A stretch of DNA of 64,000 nt from Clostridium cadaveris. GTDB lineage: Bacteria > Bacillota > Clostridia > Clostridiales > Clostridiaceae. The position numbers and the translations under genes are program-made. Shown here piece by piece: positions 1-7,275 of the stretch; the first letter of the stretch is position 1, and the number at the start of each line of letters is the position of its first letter. The stretch lies in assembly GCF_020911725.1 (NCBI RefSeq), contig NZ_CP076620.1, positions 294,501 through 358,500 on the forward strand, given 5' to 3'. The notes beneath the pieces are model-generated. The model was not told the DNA's origin. It saw only the letters and a program-made list of their open reading frames with translations, and made no database searches.

Positions 1-1963
1 TTTAGGAATCATAAAAGCAGAAGGAAACATAACATCTGGTGATGCACATTTAGCTGTAGATTATGAAAAAGTTATGAAATGTGGCTTAAAGGACTACGAA
101 GCAAGAACAAAAGAAGCAATGGCAAAATTAGATTTAACAGAGATGGAAAATTTAAAAAAATATTATTTCTATCAATCAATATTAATAGTTATTGATTCAG
201 TAAGAGCTTTTGCAAAGCGTTATGAGAATTTGGCAATAGAAATGTCAAAGGCAGCAGATGATAATCGTAAAAAAGAATTACTTGAAATAGCGAGAATATT
301 AGGAAAAGTTCCTTATGAACCTTCGCAAACAATGCATGAAGCAGTGCAAAGTATGTGGCTGATTCATTTGGTTCTTCAAATAGAATCTAATGGACATTCA
401 CTATCTTATGGACGTATGGATCAATACTTATATCCATATTATAAATCAGATTTAGAAAATGGAATTATTACAGAAGAATCAGCATGTGAATTGATGACAA
501 ATCTTTGGTTGAAGACTTTTACAATTAATAAAATTAGAAGCTGGTCTCATACGCAATTTAGTGCAGGAAGTCCACTTTATCAAAATGTAACGGTTGGAGG
601 ACAAACTGTTGATAAAAAGGATGCTGTAAATGATCTTTCATACCTTATTTTGAAGAGCGTTGCACAAACAAGACTTCCTCAGCCAAATTTAACTGTAAGA
701 TATCATGCAGGTTTGGATGATAATTTTATGAAAGAAGCTATAGAAGTAGTTAAGTTAGGGTTTGGTATGCCGGCATTTAATAGTGATGAAATCATAATAC
801 CTTCATTTATTAACAAAGGCGTAAAGGAAGAAGATGCTTATAACTATAGTGCCATTGGATGTGTAGAGACGGCAGTTCCTGGAAAATGGGGTTATCGTTG
901 TACTGGAATGAGTTTTTTAAACTTCCCTAAATCTCTGCTTATTGCTATGAATGATGGTGTTGATTTAGGATCGGGATTGAAGGTAGCAGAAGGTGTAGGA
1001 CACTTTGTAAATATGACTTCATTTGCTGATGTTGAAAAGGCATGGGATAAAATAGTTAGAGACTTTACAAGACACAGTGTAATAATAGAAACTTGCTGTG
1101 ATATGGTTCTTGAAGAAACAGTGCCAGACATACTTTGCTCTTCTCTAGTTGAAGACTGTATAGGAAGAGGTAAGACACTAAAAGAAGGTGGAGCTGTATA
1201 TGACTTTATCAGTGGTTTACAGGTTGGTATTGCAAATATGGCGGATTCACTGGCTGCAATTAAGAAATGCGTGTTTGAAGATAAGTCTATAACAACATCA
1301 GAACTTTGGGAAGCGCTTCAAAATGATTTTGAAGGAGAAAATGGAACTAGAATTCAAAATCTATTGATAGCTGCACCTAAGTATGGAAATGATGATGACT
1401 TTGTAGACAACCTTATAAGAGATGCATACAATGTGTATATTGATGAAATTAAAAAATATCATAATACTCGTTATCAAAGAGGTCCAATAGGTGGAGTTTA
1501 CTATGCAGGAACATCTTCTATATCTGCAAATGTTGGACAAGGAAGGGGAACCCTTGCAACACCAGATGGAAGAAAAGCAGGGGCTCCATTAGCAGAAGGC
1601 TGTTCTCCAAGTCATGCAATGGACAAAAACGGTCCTACATCAGTATTCAAAAGTGTTTCAAAACTACCTACAGAGCAGATTACAGGAGGGGTATTATTAA
1701 ACCAGAAGGTAACTCCTCAAGTTTTAGAAAAGCCGGAAGACAGTATGAAGCTGATTGCTCTTTTAAGAACATTTTTTAATAGATTGCATGGGTATCACGT
1801 TCAGTATAATGTTGTGTCAAGAGATACATTGTTAGATGCTCAAGCAAACCCTGATAAGCATAGAGATTTAATTGTTAGAGTTGCTGGATATAGTGCTTTC
1901 TTTAATGTATTATCAAAGCAGACTCAAGATGATATAATTGAAAGAACTGAACAAGTATTATAA
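1..1963 (+). CDS. YbiW/PflF-type glycyl radical enzyme, 5' end outside window
   Basis: The reading frame is open from base 2 with no start in the window, so the N-terminus (roughly 140 residues by comparison with ~800-residue relatives) lies to the left. Seen: the thiyl-radical cysteine in GCVETAVPGKWGYRCTG (Cys codon at 860) and the C-terminal glycyl radical motif RVAGYSAFF (Gly codon at 1886), 25 codons from the stop. Both catalytic elements are intact. Known: the text around the cysteine (TAVPGKWGYRCTGM) matches the E. coli YbiW/PflF group rather than pyruvate formate-lyase or choline lyase (GCVEP). A transaldolase-like fructose-6-phosphate aldolase follows, as in E. coli ybiYW-fsaA. Inferred: a sugar-phosphate or polyol dehydratase/lyase whose product the aldolase cleaves; 1,5-anhydroglucitol 6-phosphate has been proposed as substrate for this group. 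The radical-SAM activase must lie outside the window. Confidence 0.93.
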   Translation, partial: LGIIKAEGNITSGDAHLAVDYEKVMKCGLKDYEARTKEAMAKLDLTEMENLKKYYFYQSILIVIDSVRAFAKRYENLAIEMSKAADDNRKKELLEIARILGKVPYEPSQTMHEAVQSMWLIHLVLQIESNGHSLSYGRMDQYLYPYYKSDLENGIITEESACELMTNLWLKTFTINKIRSWSHTQFSAGSPLYQNVTVGGQTVDKKDAVNDLSYLILKSVAQTRLPQPNLTVRYHAGLDDNFMKEAIEVVKLGFGMPAFNSDEIIIPSFINKGVKEEDAYNYSAIGCVETAVPGKWGYRCTGMSFLNFPKSLLIAMNDGVDLGSGLKVAEGVGHFVNMTSFADVEKAWDKIVRDFTRHSVIIETCCDMVLEETVPDILCSSLVEDCIGRGKTLKEGGAVYDFISGLQVGIANMADSLAAIKKCVFEDKSITTSELWEALQNDFEGENGTRIQNLLIAAPKYGNDDDFVDNLIRDAYNVYIDEIKKYHNTRYQRGPIGGVYYAGTSSISANVGQGRGTLATPDGRKAGAPLAEGCSPSHAMDKNGPTSVFKSVSKLPTEQITGGVLLNQKVTPQVLEKPEDSMKLIALLRTFFNRLHGYHVQYNVVSRDTLLDAQANPDKHRDLIVRVAGYSAFFNVLSKQTQDDIIERTEQVL

Positions 1964-2073
1964 GAAAGTAAAAGATAAACAATAAAATGATTTGTAAGTA
2001 ATGGCTATTGTATAAGATTGTAAAAACGCATGAAGATAAGAAGGACTTAAATGGAAATAATGGAGGTAGAAAA

Positions 2074-2757
2074 ATGGAACTATTATTTGATACGGCAAAT
2101 ATTGAGGACATTAAAAAATATATGGAGTGTTATCCAATTACAGGAGTCACAAGTAATCCAAGTATTTTAAAGTCAGAAGGCAAAATTGAGTTTTTTTCAC
2201 ATCTTAGAAAAATAAGAGAAATTATTGGTATGGAAAAAACTCTACACGTTCAAGTAATTGCTGAAGATGCAGAAGGAATCCTTGCGGAAGCAGAAGCAAT
2301 TCTTAAAAATGTTGATGAAAAAGTATTTATTAAAGTACCAACTACAGAGCAAGGATTAAAAGCTATGATGATACTAAAATCTAAAGGAATTGGGGTTACG
2401 GCAACTGCTATATACACAAAAATTCAAGGATTTGCTGCAATAATGGCGGGAGCTGATTTCATTGCACCATATTGCAATCGTATGGCTAACCTAGATGTAG
2501 ATTTTGAAGAGACAATTACTGCATTCCGTAAAATGATTGATGAAAACAACTCAAAGTGCAAAATATTAGCTGCAAGCTTTAAAAACATAGCACAGGTTAA
2601 TAAGTCATTTTTGGCAGGTGCCCATACAGCGACTATTCAACCAACATTAATGCATGACACTTTTCAAATGGCGGCTGTAACAAAAGCTGTTGCTGATTTT
2701 AAAAAAGATTGGGAAAGCGTTCATGGAGAAGTGCTAATTACAGATTTAGTAAAATAA
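2074..2757 (+). CDS. Fructose-6-phosphate aldolase-like (transaldolase family)
   Basis: 227 residues, the usual length of short FSA-type transaldolases (about 220). The start is ATG 2074, preceded by GGAGG at 2062; an upstream in-frame ATG at 2008 has no ribosome site. Seen: N-terminal MELLFDTANIEDI, the Schiff-base lysine in VFIKVPTT (about residue 87), and the late HTATIQPTLM segment. Known: FSA enzymes cleave or form C3-C3 bonds of fructose 6-phosphate or 1-deoxy sugars in the cytosol. It lies 110 bp after the glycyl radical enzyme, on the same strand and before a terminator, so the two are probably one operon. Inferred: it cleaves the product of the radical enzyme rather than acting in the pentose phosphate pathway. 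True transaldolase is less likely from length and context. Confidence 0.9.
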   Translation: MELLFDTANIEDIKKYMECYPITGVTSNPSILKSEGKIEFFSHLRKIREIIGMEKTLHVQVIAEDAEGILAEAEAILKNVDEKVFIKVPTTEQGLKAMMILKSKGIGVTATAIYTKIQGFAAIMAGADFIAPYCNRMANLDVDFEETITAFRKMIDENNSKCKILAASFKNIAQVNKSFLAGAHTATIQPTLMHDTFQMAAVTKAVADFKKDWESVHGEVLITDLVK

Positions 2758-2773
2758 TAAAAATATATGAGAT

Positions 2774-2805
2774 AAAAGATAGGCCGAAAGAGGCCTATCT
2801 TTTTT
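2774..2805 (+). terminator. Intrinsic terminator after the aldolase
   Basis: A 12-bp stem (AAAAGATAGGCC with its complement), a 6-base loop and a run of T residues, starting 17 bp after the aldolase stop codon. Confidence 0.9.
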
Positions 2806-2856
2806 AGTAACAGGAAATGTTTGTAATAATAACACAATCATATGTGATAATTAGCT

Positions 2857-2879
2857 TATATGTATAATATTTAAAAAGG
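2857..2879 (-). promoter_or_regulatory. Candidate protospacer of the CreR-like guide, over a TATAAT box
   Basis: Read on the minus strand from 2876, the sequence matches the 17 bases that follow the degenerate repeat (2935-2951) at 16 positions. The one mismatch is at position 6; the next is at 18. Both are multiples of six, positions that type I Cascade does not pair. The three bases 5' of the match are CCT, a PAM used by the C. difficile I-B system. The site covers TATAAT at 2863-2868, which has no good -35 box. Inferred: Cascade binding here would block transcription toward cas6. The match is also an imperfect inverted repeat with the guide, so an RNA hairpin is the alternative. Confidence 0.55.
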
Positions 2880-2912
2880 TTGGATAAAATTAAAAATGTA
2901 CAGAAAAAGTGT

Positions 2913-2956
2913 ATTAACTGCAAGGAATGTGAAGTTTTATATATTATACATTTTAC
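2913..2956 (+). ncRNA. Degenerate CRISPR repeat plus pseudo-spacer (CreR-like guide)
   Basis: Bases 2914-2934 read TTAACTGCAAGGAATGTGAAG, matching the 3' 21 bases of the array repeat at all but two positions (GC for AT) and keeping the whole 8-base crRNA handle ATGTGAAG. It lies 190 bp upstream of cas6, on the same strand, and is not part of an array. The bases after the handle, TTTTATATATTATACAT, are the guide that matches 2857-2876. Known: in several type I systems a lone cas-operon-linked repeat (CreR/CreA) is processed by Cas6 and directs Cascade to a partly matching site to repress cas or toxin genes. Inferred: this is such an autorepressor. No clear second repeat is seen; the 3' end would be set by trimming. 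The full guide length is unknown. Confidence 0.55.
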
Positions 2957-3010
2957 TAAATTCCAATGAATACATAATTTAAATACAAATAATGAGTATT
3001 AAAGAGGAAT

Positions 3011-3039
3011 TTGTGTAAAAATATAGAACTAACTAGTAT
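3011..3039 (+). promoter_or_regulatory. Possible cas operon promoter
   Basis: TTGTGT at 3011-3016 and TAGTAT at 3034-3039 are separated by 17 bp, with a predicted start near 3046, about 80 bp before cas6. Only partly consensus; TATAAT at 2863 is an alternative start for a longer transcript that includes the degenerate repeat. Confidence 0.4.
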
Positions 3040-3055
3040 GGATTTTATATTAACT

Positions 3056-3103
3056 AAATGGAATTTATTAAATGGAATTTATTAAATGGAATTTATTAAA
3101 TGG
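3056..3103 (+). repeat. 14-bp tandem repeat upstream of cas6
   Basis: AAATGGAATTTATT is repeated three times without change (3056, 3070, 3084), followed by a partial fourth copy. It fills the 5' untranslated region just before the cas6 ribosome site. A slippage-prone tract here could alter leader length between strains; no function is shown. Confidence 0.9.
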
Positions 3104-3124
3104 TAGAAAAGGCAGGTGAGCTAC

Positions 3125-3859
3125 ATGAAAATGAAGATTTTATTTACTGCTGAGGGTAATCGATTTCCTTCGCAGTATAGAGTACTTGTTTGTAGTTTGA
3201 TAAAAAATGCATTGGAAAAAGCAGATGAAGAATATTTTAGATCTTTATATTACTACAATGATAAAAAAAGTAAAAAGATTAAGCCATTCACTTTTTCAGT
3301 ATTTCTTAAGGAATATATAATGGGACATGATGAGATTAATCTTAAAGGGAGGTCATCGATAATATTATCTACAAGTGACTATAACCTAGGCATCAATTTA
3401 TATAATGGATTGCTTCAAACTAAAACTTATAGATTTAAAGACTATGAAATAAACATTGAAAGAATACTCTTAGAGAAAGAAAAGATAATTTCAGACAATG
3501 AAGTGGTTTGCAAAACATTATCGCCAATACACCTAAAAGATAAGAATAATAAGCCTATTAATCCAACATCACAGGAATTTAAAGAAACATTGAATTATAT
3601 ATCAGATGTATTACTGAAAACAATTAGGGGTGAAGGCTTAAGGGAAGACCTAAGATTCACTCCTATAAATATGAAAAAAGTTGTAGTTAAAGAAAAAATT
3701 AAAGATTTTAAGGATATCACAAATAAAGATATTATGTATGTTGAATCATATAGCGGTTCATTTAAACTTCAAGGAAATAGGGAGGACATAAGGTTACTTC
3801 TTCAAACAGGCTTGGGAAATCGTAGAAGTTTTGGGTTTGGGATGATAGATATCTTATAG
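3125..3859 (+). CDS. cas6: Cas6 CRISPR endoribonuclease
   Basis: 244 residues. ATG 3125 is chosen because AGGTGAG at 3114-3120 is a good ribosome site 4 bp upstream; GTG 3116 lies inside that site, and ATG 3131 is also possible. Seen: an N-terminal MKILFTAEGNRFPSQYR strand as in RAMP ferredoxin folds, and the glycine-rich loop GNRRSFGFGM near the C-terminus, the Cas6 hallmark. Known: Cas6 cuts the array transcript inside each repeat, leaving an 8-base 5' handle (here ATGTGAAG). First gene of the cas operon, 11 bp before cas8b. It would also be the enzyme that processes the upstream repeat-like RNA. The catalytic histidine cannot be assigned with certainty by eye. Confidence 0.9.
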   Translation: MKMKILFTAEGNRFPSQYRVLVCSLIKNALEKADEEYFRSLYYYNDKKSKKIKPFTFSVFLKEYIMGHDEINLKGRSSIILSTSDYNLGINLYNGLLQTKTYRFKDYEINIERILLEKEKIISDNEVVCKTLSPIHLKDKNNKPINPTSQEFKETLNYISDVLLKTIRGEGLREDLRFTPINMKKVVVKEKIKDFKDITNKDIMYVESYSGSFKLQGNREDIRLLLQTGLGNRRSFGFGMIDIL

Positions 3860-3870
3860 GAGGTGAGAGT

Positions 3871-5676
3871 TTGAGAATATATAACTCAGATCAATGGGTT
3901 TATAAGATGGGAATCGTAGGATTTGATAGGATAATACAATTTAACTTTGAGAATTATGGATTAGACAAAGAGGACTACGGTTACAAAATAGAAGATGATT
4001 ATATTGAATTCGATGTTGGACTACTAAATGAATTGCCGAAGGCCTTCTTTCAATATTTTTATCATGAATATGATGTAGCAGAAAACATTAATTATAAATT
4101 TAATTATCTATTAAATAGGGCAAGTAAGGAATCAAACTTCAAAAATTCTATAAATGAAATAAAAAAACTTATAAAAGATAAGAATGCTAGGATTCAAAAG
4201 TTACAATTAGATAATTTTAATGAGTTTGATGAGATTTACAATGATGTATGTAATATAAAGTTTAGTGAACTTGAAGAATTAAAAGAGGGCTTAGAAAAAT
4301 ATGTAATTTTGTTTAGAGATGATAAAGTAAATTATCCTCAGGCATTAAATCTTTTTAAATCAGTTTTACAAACTAGTTTTTTTGGGCAAAACAGTTTTTT
4401 GAATGTATGTAATAATTCTAAAAGTATAGAAGAACAACAAGACATAATGTTTAAGGATTATGTTAAGCCTGTAATTCAATCAGAGAAACTTACTAAGATT
4501 AAGGAAGATATGAATGAAGGGGAGCTAAAACAATATATAGATAACAACATGGATTCCAGTAAACAAGCTACAGAAGTAGATAAATATATGAAGGATATCT
4601 GTAAAAATCTATGGGGAAAGAAAAGAAAGTTTGAGTCTTTAAGTATAATGGATGGAACGTATAATAAGTGCTGTCTCTGCGATGAGAATCTTTCTTATGG
4701 AAGTGATTATAGCGATGGTAATTTTATTCCTCTAGCTATAAGTAATGATGGATGCAAAAACTTGTTTTGGGATATGAATTCAAAGTTTCCTATATGCCCA
4801 TTATGTAGACTAATATTGCTTTGCACTGCAGCGGGCACTACAAAAGTATACAAAAATTATCTAGAGTCAAATTACAGTTTCAACGATAAGCTTTATTATG
4901 GATTCATTAGTATGGAAGGGAATTTAGGCGATTTAATTAAAGAAAATAATACTTTTAAAAATTTAAGCTCTAAAGATATTTCTTTTGAGGAATGGCTATA
5001 TGACAGCTTGATACAGGAACGTAAGATATCAAAATGGCAGCTTCAAAATGTATTATATGTAGAGTTTAATGCTGATTATAGATCAAAGAACTCAAGAATG
5101 AATTACTATAACATTCCTAATTATATTGCTAGTTTTTTATGCAATAAGGATGCTGATATTCTTCAAGAAATTAAAAGTTCAACCGAAAGAATGAGGATTT
5201 TTGATTGGATAATGGGAAGGAAAGATTTGAATATCTTAATTGATAGGGAACTTAGAAAAAAAATTAAGAACGAGTTTGTAGGTACTAATATTATTAATGT
5301 AGTAAAACTTAAGAATATATTGGAAAGTTATAAAGCAGAAGGAGGATATAGTAAAGTGAATGATGCGGGATTACAAACAATTGATTGGTTATATAAAGAT
5401 GGAATTATGATTGCCAAAATATATCATGATAATAAGATGGAAAATAAACTGTCTGGAATAAGTTATAGATTATTGAATTCAATAAAGGCAGGTAATAAGA
5501 ATGAATTTATGGATTCGATTCTAAGGATATATTTATCTGTAGATTTGCCTGTTCCAAAGAATATGCTTGAATCTATAAGAGAAGAAAAACTAAGTTTTAG
5601 TCAAGTGGGACATAGCTTTTTAACTGGATTAAATGGATATTATAAAAAGGAAAAGGAAGGTGCTATCAGTGAGTAA
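3871..5676 (+). CDS. cas8b: Type I-B Cascade large subunit Cas8b (Cst1, CXXC-CXXC)
   Basis: 601 residues starting at TTG 3871, 4 bp after AGGAGGTGAG; no ATG lies nearby. Seen: two zinc-binding-like cysteine pairs, CCLC near residue 267 and CPLC near residue 310, the signature of the Cst1 group. The rest is charged and poorly conserved, as usual for this subunit. Known: Cas8b recognises the PAM and anchors the crRNA handle in the Cascade complex. It sits between cas6 and cas7, and its last 8 bases overlap the GTG start of cas7, which implies translational coupling. The Cst1-Cst2-Cas5t set defines the Tneap form of subtype I-B. Confidence 0.88.
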   Translation: MRIYNSDQWVYKMGIVGFDRIIQFNFENYGLDKEDYGYKIEDDYIEFDVGLLNELPKAFFQYFYHEYDVAENINYKFNYLLNRASKESNFKNSINEIKKLIKDKNARIQKLQLDNFNEFDEIYNDVCNIKFSELEELKEGLEKYVILFRDDKVNYPQALNLFKSVLQTSFFGQNSFLNVCNNSKSIEEQQDIMFKDYVKPVIQSEKLTKIKEDMNEGELKQYIDNNMDSSKQATEVDKYMKDICKNLWGKKRKFESLSIMDGTYNKCCLCDENLSYGSDYSDGNFIPLAISNDGCKNLFWDMNSKFPICPLCRLILLCTAAGTTKVYKNYLESNYSFNDKLYYGFISMEGNLGDLIKENNTFKNLSSKDISFEEWLYDSLIQERKISKWQLQNVLYVEFNADYRSKNSRMNYYNIPNYIASFLCNKDADILQEIKSSTERMRIFDWIMGRKDLNILIDRELRKKIKNEFVGTNIINVVKLKNILESYKAEGGYSKVNDAGLQTIDWLYKDGIMIAKIYHDNKMENKLSGISYRLLNSIKAGNKNEFMDSILRIYLSVDLPVPKNMLESIREEKLSFSQVGHSFLTGLNGYYKKEKEGAISE

Positions 5677-6559
5677 GTCAGTTGCAGTAAGTGTAATATT
5701 TCAAGGACAAAGTTTAAATTATGGTGAAGGAATTGGAAATATAAGTGAACTTAAGAAGTTAACTAGAGAAGACGGTAATTTTTATACTTTAGCTACAAGG
5801 CAGGCTGTTGCTTATGATATTAGAAGACTAGGACACGAACTATTTGGATGGAATCTTCAAACAGTTGATAAGAGTAAGGGAACAATACAATTTAAAAATG
5901 AGTACACAATAGAAGATTCTGAAGAAATGGATTTGTTTGGATATATGAAAACTGCTAAGAATGATGGTTCAGCAGTTCGTTCAGCAGTAGCTAGATTATC
6001 TAATTCAATTTCACTAGAGCCTTATAAGAGTGATATGGATTTCTTAAGTAATAAAGGATTTGCAGATAGAATAGGTGAACATCCTAATTTAGCTAATAGC
6101 GAGCAGCACTTAAGTTTTTACACATATACTTTAACTATTGATCTTGATGGTGTTGGAGTTGATGGGAGTATCAAACTTTCAAATGAAGAGAGGGCTAAGA
6201 GAGTAAGTCAATTGCTTGATATCATAAAAATATTAAATAGAAACATAAGGGGAAGGCAAGAGAATCTATCACCTTTATTTATAATTGGTGGAATATATGA
6301 TATTGCTAACCCATTTTTCTTAGGTAGAATAGGTCTTGATATTAATAGAGGAAAGTATGAAATTAAAACTGGTGCATTAAGGGATGCTCTTGAATTAACA
6401 ATATTGGACTGTAACGTTAAAGATAATTCGAGTATAGGAATCGTTCCTGAGGTTTTCTCTAATGAGCAAGAAATTAAGGGATTAGTTTCAGATAGTTATA
6501 GTATTGAGGGATTCTTTAAGAATCTAAAAGAAAAAGTCAATGCATATTACGAGGTGTGA
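5669..6559 (+). CDS. cas7: Cascade backbone subunit Cas7 (Cst2/DevR family)
   Basis: 296 residues. The start is GTG 5669, 8 bp after GGAAGG, giving MSKSVAVSVIFQGQSLNYGE, the typical Cst2/DevR N-terminus; the upstream extension to 5633 lies inside cas8b. Seen: an early RQAVAYDIRRLG segment and a later GGIYDIANPFFLGRIGLDINRG segment characteristic of the family. Known: several copies polymerise along the crRNA spacer and flip out every sixth base of the guide. That matters here, because the mismatches of the candidate self-guide fall at positions 6 and 18. The gene overlaps cas8b upstream, and its stop overlaps the cas5 ribosome site. Confidence 0.92.
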   Translation: MSKSVAVSVIFQGQSLNYGEGIGNISELKKLTREDGNFYTLATRQAVAYDIRRLGHELFGWNLQTVDKSKGTIQFKNEYTIEDSEEMDLFGYMKTAKNDGSAVRSAVARLSNSISLEPYKSDMDFLSNKGFADRIGEHPNLANSEQHLSFYTYTLTIDLDGVGVDGSIKLSNEERAKRVSQLLDIIKILNRNIRGRQENLSPLFIIGGIYDIANPFFLGRIGLDINRGKYEIKTGALRDALELTILDCNVKDNSSIGIVPEVFSNEQEIKGLVSDSYSIEGFFKNLKEKVNAYYEV

Positions 6560-6564
6560 TTAAG

Positions 6565-7224
6565 ATGAAAGCTTTAAAGTTAGGCTTATATCAAGAAACA
6601 GTTTGTTATAAGAAACCATATGCTTTTAAGGTGACGGAAACATATCCTTTACCACCATATTCCACAGTAATTGGATTCCTTCATAATGTAATCAATGCTA
6701 CAGAGTATAACCCTATGCGGATTTCAGTTCAGGGAAGTTATGATGGAATATTTACAGCATATAATACAACAAGATTTTATCATAAAGATGATGCAACATC
6801 TATGCCGTTAAATGTGCACATGCTTTATGGTGTAAACTTGATTATTCATGTGGTTGCTGATAAAGAGATATTAGATAAAATATATGAGGGATTCAAAAAT
6901 ACAGGTAAGGCTTTTACTTTAGGTAGAGGAGAAGATTTAGCAAGGCTTGATTATATAAAATTTGTTCAACTTGATGAGTCTGAGATTGAGGATGAAGAAG
7001 ATAATTCTGAGATGTTAAAAAAATGTTTTTATGTTCCCAATATATTTGATACAAATTTACAAGGTATATCTTATAAAATTAATAAAAATTATAAAATTGT
7101 AAATGGACTTAGAAGATGGAATAAAATAAATGTAAAGTATGTTGAAAAGGGCAACATGATTACAAAAGGAAAATATTATGTTGATAATGATATTGACAAT
7201 AAGGATATAGCATTTTTAGCTTAG
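6565..7224 (+). CDS. cas5: Cascade subunit Cas5 (Cas5t type)
   Basis: 219 residues from ATG 6565, 8 bp after GAGGTG; an in-frame GTG at 6556 is part of the ribosome site. Seen: N-terminal MKALKLGLYQETVCYKKPYAFKV followed by TYPLPPYSTVIGFLHNV, the standard Cas5 RAMP opening, and GKAFTLGRGEDLARLD with a glycine-rich turn. Known: Cas5 caps the handle end of the crRNA in Cascade. The gene starts 5 bp after the cas7 stop codon. A strong intrinsic terminator follows directly, so it closes the interference-complex half of the operon. Confidence 0.9.
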   Translation: MKALKLGLYQETVCYKKPYAFKVTETYPLPPYSTVIGFLHNVINATEYNPMRISVQGSYDGIFTAYNTTRFYHKDDATSMPLNVHMLYGVNLIIHVVADKEILDKIYEGFKNTGKAFTLGRGEDLARLDYIKFVQLDESEIEDEEDNSEMLKKCFYVPNIFDTNLQGISYKINKNYKIVNGLRRWNKINVKYVEKGNMITKGKYYVDNDIDNKDIAFLA

Positions 7225-7251
7225 AAGAGGGACTGTTTTCAGTCCCTTTTT
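7225..7251 (+). terminator. Intrinsic terminator inside the cas operon (cas5/cas3)
   Basis: GGGACTG and CAGTCCC pair around a TTTT loop, with flanking A-T pairs and five T residues. It begins one base after the cas5 stop codon and 25 bp before cas3. It would lower expression of cas3-cas4-cas1-cas2 relative to Cascade. Confidence 0.8.
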
Positions 7252-7275
7252 CATAAATATGGAGGGAATTAATGT

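Noticed and set aside
2896-2982. 28-codon frame covering the degenerate repeat upstream of cas6 (possible CreT-like toxin)
   Set aside because: No ribosome site near the ATG, and the frame follows the repeat sequence itself, as chance frames in the array do. The regulatory reading explains the region better.
5633-5668. Upstream extension of cas7 beginning MDIIKRKRKVLS
   Set aside because: Lies inside cas8b without a ribosome site; GTG 5669 with GGAAGG gives the standard family N-terminus.
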